From: Clostridiales bacterium
Lineage (GTDB): Bacteria > Bacillota > Clostridia > Lachnospirales > Lachnospiraceae
Direction: 5' to 3'
Assembly (NCBI GenBank): GCA_018366495.1
Contig: JAGZHZ010000003.1
Coordinates: 62,001-126,000 of the forward strand
DNA length: 64,000 nucleotides
Part shown: one piece after another, positions 27,289 to 36,078 of the stretch
How the letters are laid out: each line of letters opens with the position of its first letter
Numbering within the stretch: position 1 is the stretch's first letter
Notes under the pieces: generated by a model
Databases searched by the model: none
Seen by the model: only the letters and a program-made list of their open reading frames with translations
What the model was told of the DNA's origin: nothing
Translations under genes and position numbers: made by a program

Positions 27289-28695
27289 TTATAAATTACA
27301 CAATTTTATAATTGCATCTGCAAAAATTTTAGCGCTCATAAACAACACGTCAAGCAGCATAAATTCGTCATCGCCGTGCATATGATTATCCACTGCAGGA
27401 TCTTCGCATCCAAATGCAACTCCTCGTTTTAAATGATGTACATAAGTTCCGCCTCCGATTGCCAGTGGTTTTCCTTTTATGCCAGTATATCGCTCATAAC
27501 TTTCCAGAAGCGTCTCCACAAGAGGTGAGTCAGCCGGCACATGATGCGGCGGAGTCATCTCTCCCCCTTCCATCACAATACCTTCTGCTTCTAATTTTTT
27601 GCGGATCGTCTCTGTCAGATTTTCATCATTTGCACAGATCGGAGCACGACTGTCAAATTCTCCTCTCAGAGAAGTTTCGTCATAGTGGAATACGCTGAAG
27701 CAGATTGTCAATTTTCCTGAAATTTCATCCTCCATGTTGATTCCAAGAGCTTCTCCCTGATGGTCATGATGTGGGAATAATTTTGCTGTGGCACACAATT
27801 TTTCAAATCCTGCGCTTTTTGCTGCCGGAAGTGAAACAAGCAATGTAACCAGCGCTGTCACTGCGTTCACTCCTCCGTCCGGCGCTGAAGCATGTGCTGA
27901 CTGTCCCTTGCAGGAAACAATTATTTTTCCGTCTTCCTGTGTCATCTCAAAGCTTGCTTTTGTACTGTTTTCTGCTTCTTTTACTTTCTCCTGTACAACT
28001 TCCATTGAAAATCCTTCCAGAACGGCTTTTGCTCTTCCCGGAACTACATTTGATTTATCTCCTCCGTCCACAGATACAATCTTCGGCAAATCTGCTGACT
28101 TCTCAAAAGAAGCTGTAAACTCCTTTGAAAGACGTCCCTTTTCAATATTAATTACCGGGAAATCAGCATCCGGTGTAAATGACATTGGCGCTTCCTCTTC
28201 AATACCGTAATAATACTCTAAATCCTCAGATCCGCACTCTTCATCCGCGCCTAAAATCAAACGCACATTTTTCTTTAATGGAATATTCAGATCTTTGATT
28301 GCTTTCATCGCATAAAGAGCCGCAATCGCAGGTCCTTTATCATCAGCTGTTCCTCTTCCGTAAATGCGATCACCTACAACAAGTGGAACAAATGGCTTTG
28401 TCACTGTCCAGTCGTCTGTAACCGGAACAACATCTAAATGTGCCAGAATGTCCAACTGTTTTTCTTTTTCAGAAAAATCTGCTGTCACAACATGGTTTTC
28501 ATAATTTTTTGTGATGAATCCTGCCTTTTCCATCATTTCTTTTGCCGCTGCGATCGCTTTTGCTGCCCCTTCACCGTATGGCATCCCCTCTTTTGCCGCT
28601 GTTCTTTGACTGTCAATGCGCACCAGCGTTTTTAAGTCTTCAATCATTTCCTCTTTATGCGTGTCAATATAATGGTCAATCTGTTCTCTGTACAT
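27289..28695 (-). CDS. pepV: Dipeptidase PepV (M20 family)
   Basis: Zinc dipeptidase of 468 residues that splits short peptides in the cytoplasm. Metal ligands: LAHLDVVPV (His), GRGTADDKGPAIAALYAMK (bridging Asp), ADEECGSED (general base Glu and ligand Glu), PDADFPVINIEKG (Asp) and the C-terminal His in VAFGCEDPAVDNHMHGDDE. AIGGGTYVHHL is a family block. The lid domain is about residues 185-330. AAGGAAGG precedes ATG 28695. A perfect hairpin closes the gene. Confidence 0.94.
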   Translation of the reverse strand: MYREQIDHYIDTHKEEMIEDLKTLVRIDSQRTAAKEGMPYGEGAAKAIAAAKEMMEKAGFITKNYENHVVTADFSEKEKQLDILAHLDVVPVTDDWTVTKPFVPLVVGDRIYGRGTADDKGPAIAALYAMKAIKDLNIPLKKNVRLILGADEECGSEDLEYYYGIEEEAPMSFTPDADFPVINIEKGRLSKEFTASFEKSADLPKIVSVDGGDKSNVVPGRAKAVLEGFSMEVVQEKVKEAENSTKASFEMTQEDGKIIVSCKGQSAHASAPDGGVNAVTALVTLLVSLPAAKSAGFEKLCATAKLFPHHDHQGEALGINMEDEISGKLTICFSVFHYDETSLRGEFDSRAPICANDENLTETIRKKLEAEGIVMEGGEMTPPHHVPADSPLVETLLESYERYTGIKGKPLAIGGGTYVHHLKRGVAFGCEDPAVDNHMHGDDEFMLLDVLFMSAKIFADAIIKLCNL

Positions 28696-28718
28696 AATTT
28701 TGTTTCCTTCCTTTTTTT

Positions 28719-29735
28719 CTATTCATCAGGCAAAATAACCGGAATTTCATTTTCTTTCTTTATTTCATTTTCTTTCTTTTCTTCCGAACAAATTATAATC
28801 GCCTGGCGTTCCATATCGTTATAATGGCGTTCAAACGCCGTTCTGTCATAGTCTACAATGCCTCTTAAAGGATCGCAAACTTTTACTGTGTCATTTTTCA
28901 GACTGAACCCCGTTAAGACCATACAATGCTCATTTCCAGGCCATGTCACCTGTTCTCCATCAATTTCCCAAGAACCAATTTCTACTATCTCCTGGTCAAT
29001 ATACATACTTCCCCATACAATAACAGGATATCCATAGCGGAGTGCTTCATACAAATCTTCAAATTTTGTCCCTGTCAGGTCAATCGCTCTCTTATCCGTT
29101 TTTTGTTCCTCCAGATATTGATTCGCTGCATCGGCAAGAACAGGGGCAAAACATCCAAATGCTTCCGGAGATCTGGGATCTCCCCAGAAAATTTCACGAT
29201 AGCTTTCAGAGGCTGGCTCGCCTTTTTTCAGATACTGATCAGATAATTCTCCGATTGTCACATCAAATCCTTCATAGTTCAATACCATTGTCATGGAAGT
29301 CACTTCACACCCAGTTGGAAAATCTGGATACTGTGCAAGAGGATATACACCAATCCAAATCTCATCTGAATCATTTCTCTCCGGCTTGACCTTCTCTCCC
29401 TTATTTTTTTCCAGAAGATCAATCCGTTTCGGATCAGCGCCTTCCATTATCTGTTCATCAAAATTCCAGAGGTATTCTAAAGATTCCGGCTTACTATATG
29501 TTTCCAGTTCTTCTGATTCCTCATAAAATTCTTCTTCGCCATAATTATAGTATTCTTCCCGCACAATCCACTCCTCTTCTTCTAATGTATCATATTCTTC
29601 TGGATTATATTCTTCCCACGGCATTTCGGCTTCTTCTGCACAGACAGTTTCTGCTTTGCCGCCTGAAAGAGGAAAGTCAAATGCGGACAGCAGCACCATT
29701 CCTCCTGCCAATATATAAATTATCTTTTTTTTCAT
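28719..29735 (-). CDS. Secreted C39-like cysteine peptidase with Glu/Tyr-rich N-terminal region
   Basis: Protein of 338 residues. Residues 1-33 are a signal peptide (MKKKIIYILAGGMVLLSAFDF, cleavage near VCAEEAE). Residues 34-85 are rich in Glu and Tyr (EEYNPEEYDTLEEEEWIV, REEYYNYGEEEFYEESEE). The peptidase C39-2 domain begins near IGVYPLAQYPDFPTGCEVTS, whose Cys is the expected nucleophile, and GNEHCMVLTGFS supplies the His; DPLRGIVDY holds the Asp. Domains of this kind cleave peptides in the envelope or outside the cell. GAAAGGACC precedes ATG 29735. The C-terminus is a short charged repeat (KKENEIKKENEIP). A lone TATACT -10 lies at 29797-29802. Confidence 0.75.
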   Translation of the reverse strand: MKKKIIYILAGGMVLLSAFDFPLSGGKAETVCAEEAEMPWEEYNPEEYDTLEEEEWIVREEYYNYGEEEFYEESEELETYSKPESLEYLWNFDEQIMEGADPKRIDLLEKNKGEKVKPERNDSDEIWIGVYPLAQYPDFPTGCEVTSMTMVLNYEGFDVTIGELSDQYLKKGEPASESYREIFWGDPRSPEAFGCFAPVLADAANQYLEEQKTDKRAIDLTGTKFEDLYEALRYGYPVIVWGSMYIDQEIVEIGSWEIDGEQVTWPGNEHCMVLTGFSLKNDTVKVCDPLRGIVDYDRTAFERHYNDMERQAIIICSEEKKENEIKKENEIPVILPDE

Positions 29736-29896
29736 ATTCTTTGGTCCTTTCTCAGAAAATATTTTGCTCTTGTTGTCTCGCTCTCTTTCCCTCAAAAGTA
29801 TACCTTTTGGAAAATCATCAGTTTTAGCGCTGATTTCCTATAAAAGAAAAATATCCTTCATTTCATGCGCAAGCTTGTGGGATTTACGCCGTAGAT

Positions 29897-30775
29897 TTAT
29901 AACATTTTCATTTTTTCTGCTAAAGCATGAATATATGCCGGTGTTGTGCCGCAGCATCCTCCAACAATCCATGCTCCTTCTCTTATCAGCCGGATCATCG
30001 CCTCTGCAAATGCTTCTTCTCCCATAGTGTATACCGCTGTTCCTTTCTCATCAATTGTCGGCATTCCGGCATTTGGTTTTACAAGAACTGGAACTTCTGC
30101 GACTTTTTTCATACCGCGTACAACGGCTTCCAGCTGGTCAGGCCCTACGGAACAGTTTAATCCAACAGCATCCGCTCCCATTGCCTGAAGAGACTCCATT
30201 GCTTCCACCGCACTGCCTCCAAAAAATCCTGTTCCATCCGCGCTGACGGTCATACTGCACATCATCGGCAGATCGCAGACAGCTCTTGCTGCATCAAGCG
30301 CTGCCATCGTCTCTTCTATGCTGATCATTGTCTCAGCCACAAGCAGATCAACCCCGGCATTCGCAAGGCTTGTAATCTGCTCTTTATAGACATCAAATAA
30401 TTCTTCATATGTAATTGTTCCATTTTCCCCGACCGTCTTTCCAGTCGTTGTCAGGTCTCCGGCAATCAGCGCCTGCCCCTGTGCAGCTTCCCGGGAAATA
30501 TGGACTAATCGTTCATTGTATTCTTCCACTTTTTTTTCCAGCCCGTATCCCTCAAGTCCGATCCGATTCGCTGAAAAAGTAGGTGCATACAAAATCTGGC
30601 TTCCTGCTTTTTGATATTCTCTTTGAAGTTGAATCAATACATCTTGATGTTCTAAAATCCAAGATTCTGCGCAGATTCCCCTCGGCATTCCACAGGAAAG
30701 CAGATTGGAGCCTGTTGCTCCGTCCAGCAGAACCGGTTTCCATCTGACCAGTTCATTCCACTCTTCTCTCGTCAT
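29897..30775 (-). CDS. Homocysteine S-methyltransferase family protein
   Basis: TIM-barrel methyltransferase of 292 residues, matching only the N-terminal homocysteine-binding module of MetH. Zinc ligands are visible: Cys in VGLNCSVGPDQ near residue 200 and the double Cys in IVGGCCGTTPAY near residue 275. LLDGATGSNLLSCGM opens the domain. It would transfer a methyl group to homocysteine to form methionine; the donor (S-methylmethionine, or methyl-corrinoid/folate delivered by another protein) cannot be told. No corrinoid domain follows. It starts 18 bases after hom, so the two form an operon of the methionine branch. Confidence 0.88.
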   Translation of the reverse strand: MTREEWNELVRWKPVLLDGATGSNLLSCGMPRGICAESWILEHQDVLIQLQREYQKAGSQILYAPTFSANRIGLEGYGLEKKVEEYNERLVHISREAAQGQALIAGDLTTTGKTVGENGTITYEELFDVYKEQITSLANAGVDLLVAETMISIEETMAALDAARAVCDLPMMCSMTVSADGTGFFGGSAVEAMESLQAMGADAVGLNCSVGPDQLEAVVRGMKKVAEVPVLVKPNAGMPTIDEKGTAVYTMGEEAFAEAMIRLIREGAWIVGGCCGTTPAYIHALAEKMKML

Positions 30776-30793
30776 AAAATTCTTCCTTTTCTT

Positions 30794-32092
30794 CTATTCT
30801 TCTGGATTATAGACACGGATAATGCTGGAAATCTCCTTGATTATTGACATTCCCTCCAGAATCGTCACAGAATCTCGAATATTCTTTTCGCGCACTTCAT
30901 CTGTAATCACCACTAATTCTGCGCAGTCTTTTACTGCTTTTTTCTGCACAATCTGTGCAATGCTGACCTGATTATTTCCAAACACTGCCGCTATATTTGC
31001 AAGAACGCCAGGACGATTAAGCACCTGTATTCTCAGAAAATAGCTGTTGCAGATCTCTTCCATCTTTTTGATCGGAATATTTTTATAACAGGTACATCCG
31101 ATTCTTCCATTGCAGGAATGGAGAATATTGCGTGCTACGTCGATCACATCTCCGGCAACTGCACTGCCCGTAGGCAGCTCACCGGCTCCTCTTCCATAAA
31201 ACATCGTATCTCCCACAGCGTCTCCGTGCACAAACACAGCATTAAAAGAATCTCTCACAGAAGCAAGTGCATGATTGCTTGGTATCAGCATTGGATGCAC
31301 CCGGACTTCAATTCCGTCCGGCGTGTTTTTCGCTACTCCAAGCAGTTTGATGTCGCATCCCATCTCTTTTGCATATCGGATATCATCTGCTGAAATCTTT
31401 GTGATGCCCTCTGTATACACATCTTGAAACGTAACTCTCGTATTGAAAGCGCTTGATGCCATGATCGCCATTTTTCTTCCGGCATCAAGTCCCTCAATGT
31501 CCGCCGTCGGATCTGCCTCAGCATATCCTAAATCCTGCGCCATTTTCAGAGCATCTGCGAAGTCCATCCCATTTTCTGTCATCTTTGTCAGGATAAAATT
31601 GGTTGTTCCATTTACAATTCCCATCACTTCTGTCAGATTATTTCCCGCAAGGCACTGCTTTAAAGGACGAATAATCGGAATTCCTCCGGCAACTGCAGCC
31701 TCAAACAAAAAGTCTCTTCCATATTTCTGAGCCGTTTCAAACAGCTCTTTTCCATCCTCTGCAATCAAATCTTTATTTGCCGAAACCACATGTTTCCCAT
31801 GACGGAAAGCTTCTAGAATATACGTTCTCGCCGGTTCCAGTCCGCCCATCACTTCAATTACGATCTGGATCTGCGGATCATCCATAATTTCCTGAAAAGA
31901 ATCCGTCAATAATTCTCCTGGAATTCCCTTTCGTTCTTTTTTAATATCCCTGACCAAAATTTTGACAATTTCAAGCTGGGCCCCAATCTTATTGATCATC
32001 TCATCTTTCTGTCCTGACAGTATCTTATAGACTCCTGTTCCAACTGTTCCGACGCCGAGCAGAGCTATTTTTATCTTTTTTGGAATTTCCAT
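30794..32092 (-). CDS. hom: Homoserine dehydrogenase
   Basis: Homoserine dehydrogenase of 432 residues reduces aspartate semialdehyde to homoserine, the branch point for threonine and methionine. The Rossmann motif IALLGVGTVGTGVYKIL begins near residue 7, GIVNGTTNFILTKM is the catalytic loop with NADP contacts, and EADPTADIEGLDAGRK carries the catalytic Asp/Lys region. A C-terminal ACT domain (about residues 350-430, LNRPGVLANIAAVFGNN) is the usual threonine-feedback site. The start is ATG 32092; GTG 32098 is an alternative. A terminator hairpin at 32126-32171 lies just upstream. Confidence 0.94.
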   Translation of the reverse strand: MEIPKKIKIALLGVGTVGTGVYKILSGQKDEMINKIGAQLEIVKILVRDIKKERKGIPGELLTDSFQEIMDDPQIQIVIEVMGGLEPARTYILEAFRHGKHVVSANKDLIAEDGKELFETAQKYGRDFLFEAAVAGGIPIIRPLKQCLAGNNLTEVMGIVNGTTNFILTKMTENGMDFADALKMAQDLGYAEADPTADIEGLDAGRKMAIMASSAFNTRVTFQDVYTEGITKISADDIRYAKEMGCDIKLLGVAKNTPDGIEVRVHPMLIPSNHALASVRDSFNAVFVHGDAVGDTMFYGRGAGELPTGSAVAGDVIDVARNILHSCNGRIGCTCYKNIPIKKMEEICNSYFLRIQVLNRPGVLANIAAVFGNNQVSIAQIVQKKAVKDCAELVVITDEVREKNIRDSVTILEGMSIIKEISSIIRVYNPEE

Positions 32093-32125
32093 CTTCACTC
32101 GTTCCTTTCTGTAAAAGAATCTTTT

Positions 32126-32171
32126 TTTTAAAAAAGAATCGTTACAGTCCTGTCAAAGATTATAACGACTC
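32126..32171 (-). terminator. Terminator hairpin after the SseB-like gene, just ahead of hom
   Basis: On the minus strand GAGTCGTTA pairs with TAACGATTC (plus 32163-32171 and 32136-32144), followed by six T. It lies 14 bases after the stop codon and 33 bases before the hom start. Confidence 0.8.
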
Positions 32172-32185
32172 TTTTCTCTTACTTT

Positions 32186-33253
32186 TTATTTTTCAAACCG
32201 TTTTGCTAATAAAGGCAGCTGCTCTTTCTTCAAAAACAGGTTGCATCCCAGCGGATTCAGAACAATTCCGACGCCGTTTCCGATAAATCCTGACAGCTTG
32301 TCAAATGTCAGAATCACAGCGCTAAACTTCTTTTCTCTGTTATATTTTGCAAACTCCATCAGATCTGTGAATACAGGTAAAATCATACTGTCATCTCGGC
32401 CTTTTAAATATGGAATCTGAATATTTTTCTGATCGTTTCCTGCTTCCGGATCTACTTTAATAAATGGAACAAGAAATCTTCCTGCTACCAGGTTTTTACT
32501 CATTTCTTCTTCCAGCTGAGGAAGACTTTCTTTCTGGCGTTTGTCTTCTGCTTTTCTTGCTTCCTGCAGGAAATACATACTTGTCAGCTGAAGAGCTGAG
32601 TTTTCCACTGCCGCTGCTTTATTTTCCATCTCCGCAAAGTTTGGTTTTTTACAGATACGGGTCAGTTTAAACATCATGCCTTCTGTTCCATAGTCAAACA
32701 GTACATTATCGATTCCCATATAAAACAGGCTTGTAAAGAATTGTAAAAACTTTTCATTTTCAACTTTTACGCCTCTTAACTCAATGTTGTTTTCTTTCTG
32801 TTTTTCCATTACCTGTCTTAATTTTTCTTCTGATGTAAAGATCCATGTCATATCATCAAATGTATTTGGATCGCAGAATGCAAATGGAGAATTTGTATAT
32901 TTTGAGTACGCAACATAAAATGCTTCCAGTTTTTTCATGCGTTCAATGGAAAGAGTGTAAAAGAAATTTGCCTTTCCCAGTAATACTTTCGCCACGTTCT
33001 CCTGTGATTTGATTTTTGCCTCATTAAAATCTGTGATATGCAGATTTTCTTCTTTCTCTTCCTGTTCGCTTTTTTCCTGCTTTGGCTGCTCTTCTTTCAA
33101 TTTTGCTATATTTTCTGTCACTTTTTTATGATGCATAGCTGCCAGACGAAACAGGGCATATGCGTCCTCCATAGACAGCTGATCAAAAGCTTCCTTATCC
33201 GGTTTGCTGTTCAGCAATAACTGATTCAGTTCTTGTAATCGTTCTTTTTTCAT
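32186..33253 (-). CDS. SseB family protein
   Basis: Cytoplasmic protein of 355 residues. The N-terminal third is helical, with a Glu/Lys-rich stretch around residues 45-70. The C-terminal third (residues 240-345: NLVAGRFLVPFIK, IPYLKGRDDSMILPVFTDL, GIVLNPLGCNLFLKKEQL) resembles the SseB domain, first described as enhancer of serine sensitivity in E. coli and of unknown biochemical role. The middle region, about 75-230, is not recognised. A TATAAT -10 lies about 135 bases upstream at 33389-33394. A terminator follows before hom. Confidence 0.7.
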   Translation of the reverse strand: MKKERLQELNQLLLNSKPDKEAFDQLSMEDAYALFRLAAMHHKKVTENIAKLKEEQPKQEKSEQEEKEENLHITDFNEAKIKSQENVAKVLLGKANFFYTLSIERMKKLEAFYVAYSKYTNSPFAFCDPNTFDDMTWIFTSEEKLRQVMEKQKENNIELRGVKVENEKFLQFFTSLFYMGIDNVLFDYGTEGMMFKLTRICKKPNFAEMENKAAAVENSALQLTSMYFLQEARKAEDKRQKESLPQLEEEMSKNLVAGRFLVPFIKVDPEAGNDQKNIQIPYLKGRDDSMILPVFTDLMEFAKYNREKKFSAVILTFDKLSGFIGNGVGIVLNPLGCNLFLKKEQLPLLAKRFEK

Positions 33254-33554
33254 AATTCCTCGTTCACTTTCTTAAAATTTTTGTGCTCTTTTTTCACATA
33301 GTTTCAAAAACGACTGCACACGAAATTTTCCGATCCTGCATCGCTTTGTCTCCTTTGCAAAATCGATTCTTTTTTTTTCGATGCTTCCATTATATCATAG
33401 TGTTTTTAATTTCTCCACCCCTCAATTTATTTTTCTGATAAAAATCTTTTCTTTTTTTATCTTTTTCTCGTTTATTTCTCTTAGAAATATAAAAAAATAT
33501 TCTTCTCTTCTCTGCTTTTTGCCCTCTTCATTTCCATAAAATATCTTTTTTTTA
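33254..33554. other. Intergenic stretch between mntP and the SseB-like gene
   Basis: It holds an extended -10 (TGATATAAT on the minus strand, 33389-33394) for the SseB-like gene with no clear -35. The mntP side (33405-33554) is T-rich, with no convincing terminator hairpin. No coding sequence is seen. Confidence 0.45.
33389..33394 (-). promoter_or_regulatory. Extended -10 for the SseB-like gene
   Basis: Minus strand TGATATAAT, 135 bases from the start codon. No consensus -35. Confidence 0.5.
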
Positions 33555-34109
33555 TCATAAAATTCCCAAATGTTCCAAAAGAATTTTCAAGCCGATTACA
33601 ATCAAAATCACGCCTCCCATAATCTCAGCGCGTGCTTTATAACGAGTTCCAAATACATTTCCGATCCAGATTCCTACTGCTGAAAACAGAAATGTAACAC
33701 AGCCGATCATACAGACAGCCGGCACAATTTCTACCTGTAAAAAAGCAAAAGTCACACCGACTGCAAGCGCATCAATGCTTGTGGCAACTGCAAGTGGAAT
33801 CATCTCTTTCATTCCAAAAGAACTGTTTACATTTTCTCCTCCTTTCGATTCACGAATCATCTGAAATCCTATGAGACTTAACAAGATAAATGCGATCCAA
33901 TGATCAATACTGGAAATAATTTTCTGAAAACTCACTCCCAAAACATATCCCAAAAGCGGCATTAGTGCCTGAAATCCTCCAAAATAAATCCCAGCTGTCC
34001 CAGCTTCTTTGACCGTTGCTTTTTTTACAGACAGACCTTTGCAGATAGAAACGGCAAACGCATCCATTGACAATCCCACCGCAAGTATAAACAGTTCCCA
34101 TAAATTCAT
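33555..34109 (-). CDS. mntP: Manganese efflux pump MntP
   Basis: Inner-membrane exporter of 184 residues with six predicted segments in two related halves. Signatures are [14 protein letters not shown] near residue 13 and [17 protein letters not shown] near residue 110, with the conserved metal-contact Asp residues in each. MntP pumps Mn2+ out when it is in excess. The call is strongly backed by a yybP-ykoY riboswitch plus terminator in its 284-base leader (34278-34393 and 34226-34277). AGGAG precedes ATG 34109. It is a single-gene unit, with its promoter reaching to the aspA stop. Confidence 0.93.
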   Translation of the reverse strand: MNLWELFILAVGLSMDAFAVSICKGLSVKKATVKEAGTAGIYFGGFQALMPLLGYVLGVSFQKIISSIDHWIAFILLSLIGFQMIRESKGGENVNSSFGMKEMIPLAVATSIDALAVGVTFAFLQVEIVPAVCMIGCVTFLFSAVGIWIGNVFGTRYKARAEIMGGVILIVIGLKILLEHLGIL

Positions 34110-34225
34110 ATTTTTTATCTCCTTTGTCTTTTATTTTTCAAAAATACAGGATGAATCCACTGAAAAAAGTTTAAACTTTTTCTACTATGAGGTGCCGCTT
34201 GATCTCCGCCTTTCTATTTTATATA

Positions 34226-34277
34226 AATAAAAAAAGAGACTCACAGGACAGTATTTTATACCAGTCCTATGAGTCTC
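34226..34277 (-). terminator. Terminator arm of the mntP riboswitch
   Basis: GAGACTCACAGGAC (34236-34249) pairs with GTCCTATGAGTCTC (34264-34277) and is followed by seven T on the minus strand. It lies in the leader about 115 bases before the mntP start, the classic place for a riboswitch-controlled terminator. Confidence 0.85.
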
Positions 34278-34393
34278 GCTTTTTCAGAACCTGCCAGATT
34301 TTCATCATTTTGTTGACAGATCCACAGTTTTTGCTGCAAGCTACTCCCCCACAGATTTATTTTCGTTGAAACATCTCTACTTTTGATTAATTC
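34278..34393 (-). ncRNA. yybP-ykoY manganese riboswitch upstream of mntP
   Basis: Within the leader RNA, minus strand, a GGGGGAGTAGC motif (plus 34340-34350) matches the GGGGAGUAG core of the yybP-ykoY class, and CTGTCAACA with a downstream GCAGG element provides the second loop region. The aptamer is followed directly by a strong terminator. Riboswitches of this class sense Mn2+ and turn on mntP; here Mn2+ would prevent the terminator. The fold was judged by eye, not computed. Confidence 0.75.
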
Positions 34394-34399
34394 TTGTCA

Positions 34400-34428
34400 A
34401 GAATATCATACTTCTTTTCAGATGTCAA
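34400..34428 (-). promoter_or_regulatory. mntP promoter
   Basis: Minus strand consensus TTGACA (34423-34428), 17 bases, TATTCT (34400-34405) with TG extension. The -35 is only 17 bases from the aspA stop. Confidence 0.75.
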
Positions 34429-34444
34429 TTTGTTTCTGCCTCTT

Positions 34445-35902
34445 CTATCCTAATTTATCTTGTTTTTTCAAGATCAATTCTTTTCCTGAAATTCCAGGTT
34501 CTGTCATCTCCATCGGATCTAAGATTTCATCCAGCTGTTCGGATGTCAGCAATTTCTTCTCTACAATCAGAGAACGAATTGATTTTCCTGTCTTGATTGC
34601 TTCTTTTGCCACCTCGGCTGCCGTCTGGTATCCAACGTGAGGACAGATCGCAGTGATGATTCCGACACTGTTTTCTACCAGTTCTCGGCATCTTGCCTCA
34701 TTTGCTGTGATTCCCAGTACACAGTTGTCCACGAACGTCTGAACAGCATATGCCAATGTGTCGATAGACTGAAACAGACAGTAAAAAATAATCGGCTCAA
34801 ATGCGTTTAATTCCAGCTGTCCTGCCTCAGCAGCCATTGTAATTGTCATATCATTTCCTATAATGTTAAATGCAACTTGATTGACTACTTCCGGAATAAC
34901 AGGGTTTACTTTTCCCGGCATGATGGAAGATCCGTTCTGTTTTGCCGGCAGATTAATTTCGCCAAGACCTGCTCTCGGTCCGGAAGACATCAGACGCAGA
35001 TCATTTGCAATCTTGGACAATGTTACTGCACATGCTTTTACTGCGCCGGACACAGCTACAAAAGAGTCCAAGTTCTGTGTTGCATCAATCAGATCATACG
35101 CCTGCACAAAATCCATACCTGAAATCTGAGACAGATTCGGAACAATTCTTCTGACATACTGTTCGTCTGCGTTCATTCCTGTTCCTACCGCTGTTCCTCC
35201 CAGATTGACTGTTCTCATCTCATCCATTGCCTTATCCATACGATTGATGTCTCTCATGATCGCAACGGAATATGCCTGAAATTCCTGTCCAAGACGAATC
35301 GGCACAGCATCCTGCATCTGTGTTCTTGCCATTTTAATCACATGATTGAATTCTTCTGCCTTTTTGCACAGAGCTGCATGGAGTCTTCTCAGTTCCTTCT
35401 GCGCGTTTTGTAAAAGACGCAGCGATGTCATCTTTCCTGCTGTAGGAATTACATCATTTGTAGACTGTCCGTAATTGACATGGTCATTTGGGTTAACAAT
35501 CGAATAGTCTCCCTTTTCTCCTCCCAGAATCTCTATTGCACGGTTAGCGATTACTTCATTCGCATTCATATTTAAAGAAGTTCCAGCACCGCCTTGAATC
35601 GGATCAACAATAAAAAATTCATGCAGCTTTCCATCGATAATCTCGTCACATGCCTGCACAATCGCATTTGTTTTCTTTCTCTCCAGAAGTCCAACCTCAC
35701 AGTTTGTCACAGCACATGCTTTTTTTATGTATGCAAGACTGTTAATGATCTCCGGGTGCATGTATAATCCCGTGATTCGGAAATTTTCTGCCGCTCTCAT
35801 CGACTGTACCCCATAGTACACATCAGACGGCACATTTTTCGATCCGATCGAGTCATTTTCCAAACGGTACTCTTTTCCATCCTGGTTTCTTTTTTCAATC
35901 AT
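34445..35902 (-). CDS. aspA: Aspartate ammonia-lyase
   Basis: Aspartase of 485 residues that splits aspartate into fumarate and ammonia. The family signature GSSIMPGKVNPVIPE with the catalytic Ser loop lies near residue 325, and QGGAGTSLNMNANEVIANRA and GQSTNDVIPTAGK are the other active-site blocks. NDHVNYGQSTND agrees with aspartase rather than fumarase. It is divergent from a LysR regulator and their promoters overlap face to face, so the regulator probably controls it. GAAAG precedes ATG 35902. Confidence 0.94.
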   Translation of the reverse strand: MIEKRNQDGKEYRLENDSIGSKNVPSDVYYGVQSMRAAENFRITGLYMHPEIINSLAYIKKACAVTNCEVGLLERKKTNAIVQACDEIIDGKLHEFFIVDPIQGGAGTSLNMNANEVIANRAIEILGGEKGDYSIVNPNDHVNYGQSTNDVIPTAGKMTSLRLLQNAQKELRRLHAALCKKAEEFNHVIKMARTQMQDAVPIRLGQEFQAYSVAIMRDINRMDKAMDEMRTVNLGGTAVGTGMNADEQYVRRIVPNLSQISGMDFVQAYDLIDATQNLDSFVAVSGAVKACAVTLSKIANDLRLMSSGPRAGLGEINLPAKQNGSSIMPGKVNPVIPEVVNQVAFNIIGNDMTITMAAEAGQLELNAFEPIIFYCLFQSIDTLAYAVQTFVDNCVLGITANEARCRELVENSVGIITAICPHVGYQTAAEVAKEAIKTGKSIRSLIVEKKLLTSEQLDEILDPMEMTEPGISGKELILKKQDKLG

Positions 35903-35988
35903 GTTTCTTTCCTCCCAAAATACATTCTCTTCCCATATTTTTTCTGTTTTATCTTTTCTCTTATGAGTAATATATTATTTCTTTTCTG

Positions 35989-36017
35989 TTGACTCTATTA
36001 TATAAAAACCGTATAGT
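35989..36017 (+). promoter_or_regulatory. LysR-gene promoter
   Basis: Plus strand TTGACT (35989-35994), 17 bases, TATAGT (36012-36017). It overlaps the aspA promoter on the other strand over most of its length. Confidence 0.65.
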
Positions 36018-36025
36018 ATAATCAA
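35997..36025 (-). promoter_or_regulatory. aspA promoter
   Basis: Minus strand TTGATT (36020-36025), 17 bases, TATAAT (35997-36002). It overlaps the regulator's promoter on the plus strand. Confidence 0.75.
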
Positions 36026-36032
36026 ATACTAA

Positions 36033-36049
36033 TAATTATATAATAATTA
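36033..36049. promoter_or_regulatory. LysR-type dyad (possible regulator binding site)
   Basis: TAATTAT (36033-36039), a three-base centre, ATAATTA (36043-36049). LysR proteins bind AT-rich dyads near their own promoters. It lies between the overlapping promoters and the regulator start. Confidence 0.5.
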
Positions 36050-36078
36050 TAATTTTTAAATTATATGGAGGATGCCCA

